In this document: positions 43,576-55,126 of the stretch, one piece after another | Layout of the letters: each line of letters opens with the position of its first letter | Numbering within the stretch: the stretch's first letter is position 1 | Assembly (NCBI GenBank): GCA_026770025.1 | Contig: JAMXDE010000021.1 | Span: 930,001 to 994,000 of the forward strand | DNA from: Craspedostauros australis | Lineage: Eukaryota > Bacillariophyta > Bacillariophyceae > Mastogloiales > Achnanthaceae | Direction: 5' to 3' | DNA length: 64,000 bases | The notes under the pieces: model-generated | The model's database searches: none | Told to the model about the DNA's origin: nothing | The model's input: the letters and a program-made list of their open reading frames with translations, nothing else | Program-made: the position numbers and the translations under genes

Positions 43576-44388
43576 AAAAAATCACTATGGATATCAAATC
43601 ATCTGAATTCGGCAGTCTCGCTGACGCATTGCAAGAAGAAAAGAAGAAGGGAGGTTGGGAAAGACATGTCGATGACAATGCAGAAGGCAGCCGTCCAGAA
43701 TGTACCATGCAACACCCAAGTGAGACATGCTTATCCATAACATTATAGAATACCAACAATATCCTCACGCATGCACAAACAATACTTGTAGAGTAACACA
43801 CTAACTTTGTGATAAAATGTTTCATGACCTTTAACAGATGGCATAGTAGTATAATAGGTACGTGGAGTGGAATGCTCTACTCGTACGACTATGTACTCCA
43901 TCGGCAGATTGCTCCACAATTCAGGATCTGCATCCCATCTGACAAGCTCCGCCAAACGAATGAAGCATCCGCCAAAGTGACACCAACACCTTCGTCCATT
44001 CTACACGACAAAATCATTGATGAAGTAGTCGAGCTGGTCATTCGCCAAAGTCATTGACGACCGTTACCGTCTCCAAATTTTGACGTGGCCAAATGCTCTC
44101 TCGTGGTGACAACAGGAAGAGCACAACACGTCGATGACCCACACACGCAGCAAAAATTCGTTCCCTGTTGTGTTGTCGTGTTGTTGAGCATTTGTGAGCG
44201 TTCTCACCGTTGAGCGAAGGACGTTGGCGTTCGCGTGATCTGTTGTTCCCACACTTCCCAAAACTTGGGCGTGTTTCATTTCCGTCCTCCGACCAAAGAC
44301 ACTTTCTGCTCAGCACAGAGATCACCAGCAACCAGTTCCATTTGAAGATCCAACGTCAACATCCAACACCAGCATCAACAGAGACAAC
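43576..44388. other. Intergenic, promoter side of the ArfGAP gene
   Basis: No gene supported. The ~200 bases before 44389 are A/C-rich with many short CAA runs, as in the leaders of the other genes of this window. Confidence 0.4.
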
Positions 44389-46459
44389 ATGGCAGACCAA
44401 AAGGCACTGAAGAAGAGACTGAAGGTGCTGATGCAGCGGCCTGAGAACCAGGTCTGCTCCGACTGCCCTGAGAAGAAGCCAACTTGGGCTTCGCTCATCG
44501 CCCCACCGCCCGGTGCCCCGCCAGGCACGGAGAAGATCGGAGCATTCTGCTGTCTGGAGTGCTCCGGATCGCACCGTCGTCTCGGTGTGCACATCAGCTT
44601 CGTCCGCAGCATCAATCTAGATTCCTGTACGTTGCTATTCTCAATATACTCTATATATATTTATAATGGTTCTCTATTGTCATGCGCCACTCTGGTGTGG
44701 CTGTGCCATGATTGTGCTCTGCTTGCGACGCAGTCATCTTCGTGTCCATCCTCTGCTTTGTTCTCACCATCAGCTTCCATTCCCACTCTCCATTCCTTTA
44801 CATAATACGATACATTATGCTCTACATTACATTGTACACTATACTTCACATAATATTCTATTATACATTGGACTCTGCATTATATAATGCTTGACATAAT
44901 ATTATGCTTCACTCTGCCGCATTCATCCGCACAATATTGTTCGATCATCATCAAACGATCACATCAAACGATCACATCAAACCATCTCATCAAATCGAAT
45001 TGCAGGGAAAGAATGGGAGGTCCGTGCGATGGAGGCCGGCGGCAACTACCGAGTCAACTCCATCTTCGAGGCCAACCTCGCAGCGTCAGGAAAGAGGAAG
45101 CCGAGCAACCTGGCCAGAGGACAGGAGAGAGAGCGCTTCATCCGCGACAAGTACGAGAGGAGGAAGTACTACAACGGACTCAACTACACCAGGGATGTCC
45201 CACCTCCAAGCGACGGTGAGGCTCCAGGGCAGGGCCAGAGAGCCGCTGCTCAGGGTGCGCGTCCCGGTGCCCCATCGGAGGCGGCACGCAAGCGCGTTGC
45301 CAACCGCCAGGCGCGCATGAAGACAACCCAATCCGGCGACTTGAGCACCAGCAGGAGCGCTCGCAAGCCGCAGATCGCAAGCGCACCCGTATCGGCACCT
45401 GTCACTGTCGATCTCCTGGATTTCGGCGGTGCAACCACAACCCCGGCGGCACCATCTGCATTTGACACCGATCCATTCGCTGCTCAGCCACCGGCCGCTG
45501 CGCCGGCAGTAGCACCGGCCAGCGATCCGTTCGCAATGCCAGCTGCTCCACCAGCGGCGCCTGTGCCACCAGCACCACCGAAGCCGCAGGTAGGTGGTGA
45601 CTTTGCCGATTTCGCACAAATCGCGAGCAACCCAGCTCCACCGCAGCCGCAGGCACAAGCGAGTGTTCAGTCGAATGCTGGCCAATCCAACTCGGACATC
45701 ATGGCCCTGTTCGGTTCGCCAACTCAGGGTGCTGGGGGTTTCGCGATGCCAGGAACCATGATGTCAGGCGCAATGCCAGGCGCGATGCCAGGAATGCCAG
45801 CCAATCCGCAGATGATGGGAATGATGGGCATGAACATGCCTGCAAACATGGGTAACACCGTGGGTGCGAATATGGGTGCCAACAAGATCAATGGCGTTCC
45901 GGGCATGCCGCAACAGGCACCGCAGCAGCCATCGATCAATCCAGCAGTTGCTGCCAACAAACCAGCGGCTGCTCCTGTGTCGGCGAACAATGCCATGCCG
46001 GCGATGAACCCAATGCAGATGCAGCAGATGATGATGCAGATGGGAATGATGAACCCTCAGATGATGGCGATGATGGGCAATATGAACGGCATGCAGCAGG
46101 CCCAACAGCAGCCACAGAAGCAGCAACAACAACCAACACCGGCTGCGATGATGCCTGGAATGCAGCAGATGATGGGTGGAATGGCAGCACCGCAGATGCA
46201 GCAGCAACAGAAGCCGCAGCAGTCAAATCCTCAGCAGCAAATGATGATGATGAATATGATGCAGGGCATGCAGCAGATGGGACTCGCCAATGGCGGCGCA
46301 GCAGCGCCACCAGGTGGAGTCCCCATGCCTCAGGCCCAGCCAATGGCCCCGGTTGTGTCGGATGGTTTTGGTGCACCCATGGGAGCCGGCAACGATGCAG
46401 GCGCAGGCAATAAGGATGATCCGTTCTCTGCGCTTGGAGGCATGAATGCGTTCCGTTAA
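44389..46459 (+). CDS. ArfGAP domain protein with Met/Gln/Pro-rich tail (SMAP/AGFG-like)
   Basis: Two exons, 44389-44626 and 45006-46459, give 563 residues; the intron (GTACGT...CAG) splits the Trp codon of NLDSW|KEWEVRAMEAGGN. The ArfGAP zinc finger has C23-x2-C26 and C55-x2-C58, then the catalytic arginine (R63, CX4R) in SHRRLGVHISFVRS. The spacing between the Cys pairs is 28 residues instead of the usual 16 because of a Pro/Gly-rich insertion near residues 37-49. ArfGAPs stimulate GTP hydrolysis on Arf to control vesicle coats. The tail has DPFA motifs (DPFAAQ, DPFAMP, DDPFSAL), which in such proteins bind clathrin adaptors, and long Met/Gln/Pro/Ala-rich disorder. Confidence 0.9.
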
Positions 46460-46854
46460 CCTGCACACTGCATGATGTACATTCGACTCTACTATACTAT
46501 ACTTTGCGATATGGGTACACCAAAGGTCACTGCCAAACACAACCGACAACTAGTCCACGTACTTTGCACCATGCACACAACAAGCAAACGAAACATCTAA
46601 TCAGGCAACATCTCAACAATAAACGACAGAACTGTTCTGTTCCTGCCTCCCAGTATAGTTGTATTTACGCCTGGAGCAGAACACACACATGCTCGAGAGA
46701 CAGAAGTATCGAGTGTTCGAGCACATGCTACTTGGCTTTTGGATGTGGGGATGCACGGGATGCACCCCATTCAATTCCGTGGACTTGTTGTTTTTCATGA
46801 TGCACCGTCCACACTTGCAACCACCGTACAGTTTCGCCATCGACACTCTACACG
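46460..46854. other. Intergenic between convergent genes
   Basis: No gene. A CTCTACTATACTATACTTT motif lies at 46487-46505, about 30 bases after the ArfGAP stop. Similar motifs occur near other gene ends. Confidence 0.45.
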
Positions 46855-48543
46855 TTACTTGCAAGTTTCAGACGCCAAACTGATCGTGGCGTGGATCGAG
46901 ATCATCGAATTAGCTTGCTCCTCGCCATTGCGATCGCCAGTCTCAACTTGGTACACCCCATCCTGAACCCCCTGGTTGATGTACACATGCACATCCGTTG
47001 GGTTTGGCCATGTGATGGAAGGCGATTGCTGCTGCTTCTTATGGACGTTGCTTTGGGAGGAGTCCTGGGACACGGAAAAGTCAATTCCAAATTGGTCCAT
47101 GAGGCTCTGCACTGTCGCGGGAAGCATGGCCGGGATCTCTTCCTGCAGTTTGCGCTGCGCCAGGGCGTACTCGTGCTTGATCTTTTCTCGCTTGGCCAGC
47201 ACCAAGAGTTTGGTGAGCGCTTTGTTGTTGCGCACGCGTTCCATCGAGACGGATCTGTTGCTGCCGAGCGCACGCTGCAGCTGCACCTTGCGACGGAAGG
47301 TATCGGAATGTTCCGGTGCGCGTTGCACCGCCGGGCCAATGTCGTGACCAAACACGTTGAAACCCACGATGACGCGCAGTTGCTTTGCTGTTGCGGATGT
47401 CGTTGTGGCTGCAGATGTGGTGTTTGGAGAGGAAGAAGACGACGACGATGACGACGAGGATGACGGTGATGATGCTATGGATTCAATCTCGGAGGACGCA
47501 TGAGGCAACGTCCCCTTGTGACAGATGAGCTGATTGAATCGGTATTGGATAGTTTGCATCGAGGACTGATCCAGCGGAGCCCGTTTGGCCTTGTATCCGT
47601 GTTGTTGGTAATGTTGCAGACCATCCAGCGCCACTTCGAATGCTCCACCCTCTATCCTGGATCTGGTGCATTGCAAGGTTCCCGCCAGAAACGGCGGCAC
47701 AATGATGTTACTTTCGTATCGTATCTGCTCGGCATAGTCTAGATGATACGGAACCTGCGATCCTTCCTTCGCCGCCAGCGCCCAAACGGCCACGCCGTGT
47801 GCATTGTGCATGAGTGCTTCTTGATTCCAGATTGGTCCCGTGAATGCGCAGGCGTCATCCGCAGAAGCAGTTGGAGCAGTACCAGAAGCAGAAGCAGTAT
47901 CGCCTGCACTTGCACTTGGATCTGCACTTGGATCTGCATTTGCATCAGCAGTCCGAAGCGCTGCTGAAGATGCTTGCGATTTCCTGGTCAGGATTTTGCT
48001 GGGTCGCATGGTCGGTGAAGTTGCCAATCGCAGGTAGCGTGCCACAGCTTCTTCAACGATGGGGAGATGCTCGGCAGTCTTCTCGTCGGCATCTTGTCCT
48101 GGTGCGTGGTTGTCATCATCCATGCGTTCCCAGCAACGCTTGACCTGATCCATCGTGACATACTCGCCCCACGGCGTTTGGTTTTCCATCTGCTGCGTGG
48201 CTGTCTTGTCATACAGCGCATCCACCAGAGAATCCGGCAGCGCATCCCAGAAGATGTGGACCTTGGCTGCGTGATCCTCGCTGTTTCCATCATTTCCATG
48301 TTCTGCACCATCTGCATCATCTGCACCATCTGCATGTTCTGCACCATCTGCATCCACGGAATACTTGACTGCTGGATACCGAACGAGCCTCGTCGGAAGG
48401 TCTCCCTCCTGCCTCAGGTTCTCGGGGACATGGCCATCGTCGAACTTGGAGAGGACGCCGCCGAAGGATTCAAAGTCGAACGGCGGTTGCCGTGGTGTCG
48501 GCTGCGGCGCTGCTTCTTTGTGCTCGTCCGTTGTTCGCGCCAT
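46855..48543 (-). CDS. Probable 2-oxoglutarate/Fe(II)-dependent oxygenase-like protein
   Basis: A single exon. ATG at 48543 gives 562 residues; the frame stays open 32 codons further upstream but MARTTDEHKEA is the likelier start. The middle of the protein has the signs of a double-stranded beta-helix oxygenase: a metal-site H-x-D in SQVPYHLDYAEQIRYE, FLAGTLQCTR, GGAFEVALDGL, a distal His in CHKGTLPHASSEIES, and the final strand RVIVGFNVFGHD where a 2OG-binding Arg usually sits. Poly-Ala/Ser/Asp and poly-Ser insertions interrupt it (for example after HASSEIESIASS). A Lys/Glu/Gln helix follows. Substrate unknown. The fold call is inference from motif order; no closer family was recognised. Confidence 0.6.
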   Translation of the reverse strand: MARTTDEHKEAAPQPTPRQPPFDFESFGGVLSKFDDGHVPENLRQEGDLPTRLVRYPAVKYSVDADGAEHADGADDADGAEHGNDGNSEDHAAKVHIFWDALPDSLVDALYDKTATQQMENQTPWGEYVTMDQVKRCWERMDDDNHAPGQDADEKTAEHLPIVEEAVARYLRLATSPTMRPSKILTRKSQASSAALRTADANADPSADPSASAGDTASASGTAPTASADDACAFTGPIWNQEALMHNAHGVAVWALAAKEGSQVPYHLDYAEQIRYESNIIVPPFLAGTLQCTRSRIEGGAFEVALDGLQHYQQHGYKAKRAPLDQSSMQTIQYRFNQLICHKGTLPHASSEIESIASSPSSSSSSSSSSSSPNTTSAATTTSATAKQLRVIVGFNVFGHDIGPAVQRAPEHSDTFRRKVQLQRALGSNRSVSMERVRNNKALTKLLVLAKREKIKHEYALAQRKLQEEIPAMLPATVQSLMDQFGIDFSVSQDSSQSNVHKKQQQSPSITWPNPTDVHVYINQGVQDGVYQVETGDRNGEEQANSMISIHATISLASETCK

Positions 48544-49481
48544 GGTTACCAATTCTGGACACAGATGATCGTTGTTTGTGTCTGCTCCAATTGAACAGAG
48601 TATAGTAACATGGAGTAGATTCCGGCAGATGATCTTCAAAGAGGTGATGGTGGGAGAGTGTCATGCATGGGACCAATGATGAAGAGGCGAACACCAACAG
48701 GCGCATGTTGTTTGCGAATCCTCTCTCTCTTTTGGCGAACGATGCCAACAACCACACCAATCACGAACTCGAGACGCAAGGCGAATCAATGACTGCCGAC
48801 AAGGAGAAGTCTTTGCTCTGCACAATCAACAAATGCACTCCTCCCCTCTTCATGGCACAACACAAAACAACATGACACAACGCAATCGCTGAGCAAGATG
48901 TTTGATGCAGCCCACAAGGATGTAGAGTACATGGCATGAGCAACCACTTTGTACCAAAACAGTTGGGTCCTTCCTAGTTCTAGCTTAGTTTGCACACGCT
49001 ACCGATGTCCATCTTGAATGACTCCAGCGTGTCCGCCCACGATACGGAAAATGCTGCCGTGAAATTTGCACGACTCAGTCCTGTTTTCGGAATTGGCACA
49101 TCGGAGAGGACAAACCATCTCCTCCTTGTGGCGCCAACGATAGTACTTGTGCGTACAAAGACCTCGCCATCTCGAGGTTCCGAATGCATGTTCCTCTCGT
49201 TGGTCATGTCGTGCGTTGCACGTTGGTCATCCACGAACGACCGGAGATGCGGATGCGCAAACCATCATCGGCTGCTTTTCCCGTTCCTCCTCCGCCTCTC
49301 TGTGTGTGTTGATGTCTTCTCCATTCTGGTTTCTCCCATGTGAAGTTGATGCCGCAATCACAAACCGAGCAGACCGAAGCACCTTGCCAACACCCGTACT
49401 CCAACGAATAGAACAAGAGACAACGTCCACCAACCAAGGCTTCCGACCAAGTCTTCCGACCAGAGAGCGTGGACCATCACG
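48544..49481. other. Intergenic between divergent genes
   Basis: No gene supported. This 0.94 kb stretch must contain the promoters of the minus-strand oxygenase-like gene and the plus-strand cysteine-rich gene. Short frames on both strands have no motif. Confidence 0.45.
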
Positions 49482-50942
49482 ATGAAACAAAGAGCAACGA
49501 GCACAACGTACCATGGCCGCAGATCGCGCAATCTGCATCGCTGGGTGGCATGCACGATTCTGTCGGTGCTTTTGGTGGCGACTTGCGAGGACCACGCCAT
49601 GGCGGAGGCAGCCGGTTGCAACATGTGCGCCAACAATACGGTCATCGCTCACCCGTCAAGAATCATCCCGAGCTTCGAAGTTGCTGGAACGACCAACCCC
49701 ACGTGCCAACAGGCATTGCTGCATGCGCAGAACCAACTGGACCCTGACACCAGCAGCTGCGATCTCATGCAACATCAAGCCGCGTACTGTGGCTGCCGAG
49801 ATCCGGATGACGATCCCGCATCCGAAGCACCACCAACCAACTACTGTCCGCTGTGCCCCGGTGGAGTGGACGAGCCGACCTTGGGTTCCAAGATCGCACC
49901 GGTGGGTGCCACTTGCGATGTCCTCAACCAATACCTCGGCTACCAATCGCCGTCCGAATGCAAGAAAGACCGATCCAAGGAGCTCATCAAGAGCTCCTTC
50001 CTTTGCGGATGTGAGAACGCCGCCAAGCCATCGTGCGTCATGTGTCCCGACGGGACCAACAACCTGAAGTATCCGGACAGGATCGTGCCATTCTACCAAA
50101 TCGGATCCCTCACGCAGCCCACCTGTCAGCAGATTGCGGATTCTGCAGCAATCTCAGGAACATCGACGTGCTCATTGCTGCAGGAGCAGGCCCAGTACTG
50201 CGGCTGTGCCGAGATCGAGCCACTCAACAAGTGCTCATTCTGTCCAATCGAAACGGGTGCCGGTGTTTCCACGGAAGTGCCTGCCAATGCGGACCTTGTG
50301 ACACCGTCAGGCAGCACGTGCAAGCTTCTCAACAAATACGTGCAATACCAGGATGAAGCGTTCTGCGAATCGAGCCGTTTCGACACGATCCAAGCCTCGG
50401 CCTACACTTGCGGATGCCAGCACGCGGAACCGAAATGCACCCTGTGCCCCAACGGCGATGCGCCGAGGAGGCCCGATTGGAGGTTTGCCAACGATGAAAG
50501 AACGTGCGCCAGCCACGCTCTCACTGTGCAGAGCTCCGACGCATCCACATGCGAGGCGGACAGGACGTTGAATGAGCTCTTCGCATTCCGATGCGATTGC
50601 AAAGGAGCGCAGGTTCCCGAGTGCACCGTCCGCCGCAACGAGGAGATGTGCGTGCCGGATCTGTTCGATGTGGTGCCGCCGGGCAACGAGGAATGCGAGT
50701 GCTACTCATTCTGCGTCCATGCCGACGGTACGCAGGAGTTCCTGCAGTGCGACTTCTTTCCTGGTGCGGACGTGGTGAATTGCACCGGAACCACCGTCAC
50801 GGGGTGCAACCCACGACTGGCCGGCATTTTGCCTTCCGCTGGTTGGAGGGCATCCGTTCGTGCTTCGCTCCTGATGCCTGTTGCAGTCCTCGCCTCCGTT
50901 TCCATTCTCACCTGGGACATGCTGGTTCCGCATCTTCTATGA
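49482..50942 (+). CDS. Cysteine-rich repeat surface protein, probably GPI-anchored
   Basis: A single exon of 486 residues. The N-terminus has a basic stretch then a hydrophobic core ([15 protein letters not shown], ~22-36), so it is secreted, with cleavage probably near AMAEAAGC. The body consists of about five to six related cysteine-rich blocks of ~60-70 residues with the pattern C..CP.G....... I.......TC......, C..Q..YCGC (examples: CNMCANN...[13 protein letters not shown]...FLCGC, CVMCPDG...QYCGC, CSFCPIE...YTCGC, CTLCPNG...FRCDC). A hydrophobic C-terminal segment ([18 protein letters not shown]) follows a small linker, typical of a GPI-attachment signal or a membrane anchor. Role unknown; cell wall or surface adhesion is possible. 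Confidence 0.75.
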   Translation: MKQRATSTTYHGRRSRNLHRWVACTILSVLLVATCEDHAMAEAAGCNMCANNTVIAHPSRIIPSFEVAGTTNPTCQQALLHAQNQLDPDTSSCDLMQHQAAYCGCRDPDDDPASEAPPTNYCPLCPGGVDEPTLGSKIAPVGATCDVLNQYLGYQSPSECKKDRSKELIKSSFLCGCENAAKPSCVMCPDGTNNLKYPDRIVPFYQIGSLTQPTCQQIADSAAISGTSTCSLLQEQAQYCGCAEIEPLNKCSFCPIETGAGVSTEVPANADLVTPSGSTCKLLNKYVQYQDEAFCESSRFDTIQASAYTCGCQHAEPKCTLCPNGDAPRRPDWRFANDERTCASHALTVQSSDASTCEADRTLNELFAFRCDCKGAQVPECTVRRNEEMCVPDLFDVVPPGNEECECYSFCVHADGTQEFLQCDFFPGADVVNCTGTTVTGCNPRLAGILPSAGWRASVRASLLMPVAVLASVSILTWDMLVPHLL

Positions 50943-50962
50943 GCCGCATCCAAGAGCTGAAT

Positions 50963-51024
50963 GGATGGACAGACAGATGGATGGATGGATGGATGGATGG
51001 ATGGATGGATGGATGGATGGATGA
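50963..51024 (+). repeat. (ATGG)n microsatellite
   Basis: About a dozen near-perfect ATGG units directly after the stop of the cysteine-rich gene, in its presumed 3' UTR. Confidence 0.9.
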
Positions 51025-51655
51025 ACAAAAGAATGAAAGCATGAAAGGATGAGAGTTACGACCTTTGTTTCTTGTTTGAGCATTCGAGTGGCAGTATTTT
51101 TCAACTAACTGTGTGTAAGACATGATTCTCGATTGAGCATATAGATAATTTCTGAAGAGAGAGAGAGAGTACAGCGTGTGGCGCAACTATAGTGTTATAG
51201 AATGCTTTGCTCTCTTGATGTTGTTATCTGTATGCTGTTGCTTCACCACGCGGATGGTCTGCGGGTTTGCTGTCCCGTTGCATCTTCCGCATTCTGTTGA
51301 GTTCCCTTGCTTTCCCTGGTTTTGTCGTGAGAAAAAGTGAGATAAAGCAGTCCAATGGGTCAATTGGAGAGATAACCGCCAAACCACTCCCAAATAACCG
51401 CCGAATCGCCAAGAACCCAACACCAAAAACCAAAGAAACCTTTCCGCGAAATGGCGCCAGCAGATCGTGGACGCGCAGCTGCGCCGGTACCACACACTCT
51501 AGACACCTGCTGCTCATGCACAATCATCAACGCCATCTTCGTGCTCGGACGAGTATTGATGGTTGGTTGCGCCGCACTCGTGCTTGCAGAGGAGAGAGCC
51601 GCCGCACAGAAGAGGAAGAGCGCACACGAGCGCATCAGGAGCAGCAGCAGAGGTT
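51025..51655. other. Intergenic, no gene seen
   Basis: Includes a GA run near 51158-51168. A 240-codon frame starting at 51267 overlaps the WD40 first exon in another frame and is not believed. The promoter of the WD40 gene lies here. Confidence 0.4.
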
Positions 51656-53230
51656 ATGGCAGATAGTTACATGGACAGTGGGCACGGTGGAATCCCAGCC
51701 GCTGAAGGCGTCAACGTCGGAAGCGGCCAGCGCAAGGAGATCTACACCTACCAGGCGCCATGGACGGTCTTTTCGATGGCCTGGAGCAGAAGGTGAGTCT
51801 GGCTATCTTCCATCCTGCTGTGTTCTGACGGCCGCTTGCCATGATTGCGACGATTGTGATGAATGCAGTACTTGTGAGGCGTGGCAGGCACGTTTGCGAG
51901 GTTGGATAGACTCCTACTCCAGAAGAATCGTAGCCGTTGACAATACACAATCTCACAGAAGCCCTCCAACCTTTCATCCTATTACATAATCTATCATGTG
52001 TAATGCTCTTTGCAACCATTCTCATGCATCGCTCAGGCAAGACCCTTCATCGCAGTTCCGCCTTGCGATCGGTTCGTACGTTGAGCAGTATTCGAATGCG
52101 GTGGCCATCATCAAGAAGAATTCATCATCGGATGATCAGGGGAGCCTGTACAAGGCGGCGGAGTTTGATCATCCGTATCCATGCACGAAGCTGATGTGGA
52201 GCCCTGACGTGCGGATCGGAGCACCGGACCTGCTTGCAACGACGGGGGATTACCTGAGGGTGTGGAGCGTGCATGATGACGACGCGAGCAGAGGGACGTG
52301 CACCGTGAAGAAGCAGGCCCTGCTCAACAACAACAAGACGAGCGAGTACTGCGCGCCGTTGACTTCGTTTGATTGGAACGACGCGGATCCCAACATGATC
52401 GGAACCTCCAGCATCGACACCACCTGCACGATATGGGATCTCACGACGCAGACGGCGCGGACGCAGCTCATAGCGCACGATCGAGAGGTATTCGATCTGG
52501 CGTTCGCGAGGGGCAAGGACGTCTTCGCATCCGTGGGTGCCGACGGGTCCGTGCGCATGTTCGATCTCAGAAGTTTGGCGCACTGCACCATCATTTACGA
52601 GAGTCCGGATTTGGAACCGCTGTTGCGTTTGGAATGGAACAAGCAGGATCCGAACTACCTGGCCACCTTCTCGGCGGAATCGAGGCGGACGACCATCCTG
52701 GACATTCGGGTACCGTCCGTGCCCGTGGCAGAATTGAGCGGGCATCTGGGGACCGTGAATGCGACGGCTTGGGCACCGCATTCGCCGTGTCACATCTGCA
52801 CGGCCGGGGATGACTCGCAGGCGCTGATATGGGATCTGGCGGCCATGCCCAAGCGTTCCGTCGATGATCCCATCCTGGCGTATAGCGCGGACGGGGAGAT
52901 CAACAACCTGCAATGGAGCGCCAGCCAACCGGATTGGGTGTCCATCGCATTCCGCGATAAGATGCAAATACGTGAGTCCTTTCTTGTTGATCTTGGGCTT
53001 TGTGTTGTTTGGTTGGTTACGCTGCGTTGCGTTGTGGCATGCCATCATGCTGCAGTGAATGATATGATCAGCGGCAAGTTGGAAACATGCGCTCACACTA
53101 TACTTCCTTGTTGAACTTCCAATCGCTGCTGCATTTCTTTTCTCCCATTTCGTATCGTCATCGTCTTTGCGATGGCCAACTCCTGACTCCTGGTTGCAAT
53201 TGGTCGTTCACGATCTCAGTGAGAGTGTAG
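51656..53230 (+). CDS. WD40-repeat protein of the DCAF7/WDR68/TTG1 family
   Basis: Three exons, 51656-51792, 52037-52971 and an 11-base last exon 53220-53230, join in phase to 360 residues. The short last exon completes the conserved C-terminus KMQILRV, the ending of plant TTG1 and animal DCAF7. Other hallmarks: EIYTYQAPWTVFSMAWS at the N-terminus, FRLAIGSYVEQYSN, YPCTKLMWSPD, LLATTGDYLRVW, PLTSFDWNDADPNMIGTSSI, TTCTIWDLTT, LIAHDREVFDLAF, SVGADGSVRMFDLR, LATFSAESRRTTILDIRVP and HICTAGDDSQALIWDL. The protein is a beta-propeller scaffold that binds DYRK kinases and CUL4-DDB1 in animals and bHLH-MYB complexes in plants. Confidence 0.93.
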
Positions 53231-53761
53231 AGCGCCAAGAGGAACGCGTCTCATCATGGCAATGCTCGCCGCATACAGAACAATCCAGCATAACGCAGTA
53301 CAATGCAGTGCAGCTCAGATGTACAGTAAGGTTAATATCATGTACTATACTGTAATACACCATTCCAAGATAGCAATGCCACAACTTGCAAACGAATGTA
53401 CAAAAAAGCAAGTGAATGTGAAGCTCTCGAACGGTGATCTCTGGAGTGCGACTACGAGTGGAGGATGCAGAGGGTTGGTGCCGAGGAGCAATTGGCGCCA
53501 GTCTGATTTGGGATGATTCGCTTTGCCCCAAGGTTGGCGGTCCGGTGAGTCAGCGGATGCGTCCCCTTCGCTTGTTTTGGGCCATCAGAAGATGATCATG
53601 TCATCATGTGCAGAGCCTGCTCAACAAATCATTCTATTCATTGCACAAACACACGATAGCCATCATCCATGTTCCATCTTTACAAGTGCTGTATGGACAT
53701 TGGAATAGTAGTAGCACACTCACACGAAGGTATTATATTATAGAATATTATACAACACACG
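53231..53761. other. Intergenic, no gene seen
   Basis: A 531-base gap. An AT-rich stretch with TATTATATTATAGAATATTATA at ~53731-53752 lies immediately upstream of the next ATG and is the best TATA-like region there. Confidence 0.4.
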
Positions 53762-54820
53762 ATGGGCAGCAACAGTGACAGTGACAGCAACAATGATGGC
53801 CATGATGGCACATTGGAACCACGAGACAAGCGCATCAGGGCTGCACAACGCAGATATCGCGAAGAACGAGAGGAGGCGGACATCATCGACCGCTTCTTCC
53901 TGATTGCGAGGAGTCAGCTGCATGAAGTCGCGGACCTGCTGGAGAATGGCAATCCTCGCAATCCATCTGAGTACAGGCTCGGCACCAAGGAGAAGGAGGA
54001 GATCGTTCGCATCACTGGAATGGGATTGGTGGAGGGTGTTGCTGCGGGTGTTGCGACCTTTGTGTTGTTGCGGCGTGGTCCTGTCATGATCGGGCGGTAT
54101 GTGGCTCGCCGCCGTCAGGGAAGGATGAGTACGCACGGATCCATGAACACCAGAAGCAATGCGCAACATCATTCACAGCAACAAGGCAAGCCCGATTTGG
54201 GCGGGACCTCGTACAAACTCAGCGATCCAAACGCAGGTCCTCATACATCAACTGCGTTCGATCCGTACAAGGTCAACCCCCATTGGCCCAGACCCCGGTC
54301 GTTTCTTCTGCGCGCCGTCTGGTTCTGGTTCGATGCCACCATCAGCCTCATGACGGCGGCGTCTGTGAGCATGCGACTGTCAGGTGCGGAACGCATCAAG
54401 ACGCAGGTCAGCGATCTGCCTCTCGTGGAAGGCCATTCGTTGGTGGCGACGACCTTGTGCAAACCTGTGACGCAGGAACTCCAGAGCGTGCATCGTCAGC
54501 AGAGCTCCGCGTATCACAGACTGCGCAAGCGCATGGAGGATGGCGAAGACACACCTGCCGCGTTGTATTTCAGCGGCATCATAGCCTTCGTGGAGAACTG
54601 CGAACGCCGCACGGCCATGGAGGAGCGTCTGCGATTCTCCAAGGGGCTTGCCGAGGATGCGGAAGTGGAGATCCCGCCGCCGGGCGTGCCACGGGATGAA
54701 CCGCGGACGCATCGGTGGGATCAAGAGATGGGCGATACGGGTATGGATGCAACGCAGGCAGGCGATGATTGGGTGGATCGGCTGACCCAGGATCATGCCT
54801 GGGATCAGGATTTCAAATGA
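53762..54820 (+). CDS. Two-segment membrane protein, paralogue A of a local pair
   Basis: A single exon of 352 residues. A charged N-terminal helix (RAAQRRYREEREEADIIDRF) precedes a hydrophobic segment ending in the motif FVLLRRGPVMIGRYVARR (~97-120). A Gln/Ser/His linker is followed by a second hydrophobic region WFWFDATISLMTAASVSMRL (~190-210), then DLPLVEGHSLV, an amphipathic helix, FVENCERRTAMEERL and EIPPPGVPRDEPR. A paralogue with the same motif order lies at 57135-58244; the gene between them is on the other strand. Family not recognised. Two membrane segments with charged flanks would suit an organelle membrane protein (inference). Confidence 0.75.
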   Translation: MGSNSDSDSNNDGHDGTLEPRDKRIRAAQRRYREEREEADIIDRFFLIARSQLHEVADLLENGNPRNPSEYRLGTKEKEEIVRITGMGLVEGVAAGVATFVLLRRGPVMIGRYVARRRQGRMSTHGSMNTRSNAQHHSQQQGKPDLGGTSYKLSDPNAGPHTSTAFDPYKVNPHWPRPRSFLLRAVWFWFDATISLMTAASVSMRLSGAERIKTQVSDLPLVEGHSLVATTLCKPVTQELQSVHRQQSSAYHRLRKRMEDGEDTPAALYFSGIIAFVENCERRTAMEERLRFSKGLAEDAEVEIPPPGVPRDEPRTHRWDQEMGDTGMDATQAGDDWVDRLTQDHAWDQDFK

Positions 54821-55126
54821 GATGTCTCGTTTATTCTGGTTGTGACGATGCTGAGGCTGAGTCTACGTCAGAAGCTGAGTCTGCAATTCAGATTGAGGCG
54901 CTGTCGACGATGGGAGACTGTGAGCGATGGTGTCGATTGCTCGGTGCGTCTCATTCTCACGCTCTGTTGAGAGGCTTCCGCAACACGAGCACCTGCATGC
55001 AGACGAACAGCTACAATGAATAGTAGCGCACACGGTTAGCAAGCTAGGCGTTCACTGTTTGTCAGAACTGCAGCTGCGAGATTGCGGGAGCACGAAACGG
55101 CACGAATGCACACTCGACTGCCTTGC
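54821..55126. other. Short gap between convergent genes
   Basis: 306 bases containing both 3' UTRs; no gene. Confidence 0.4.

Noticed and set aside
51267-51989. 240-codon plus-strand frame
   Set aside because: It overlaps the first exon and first intron of the WD40 gene in a different frame and has no motif.
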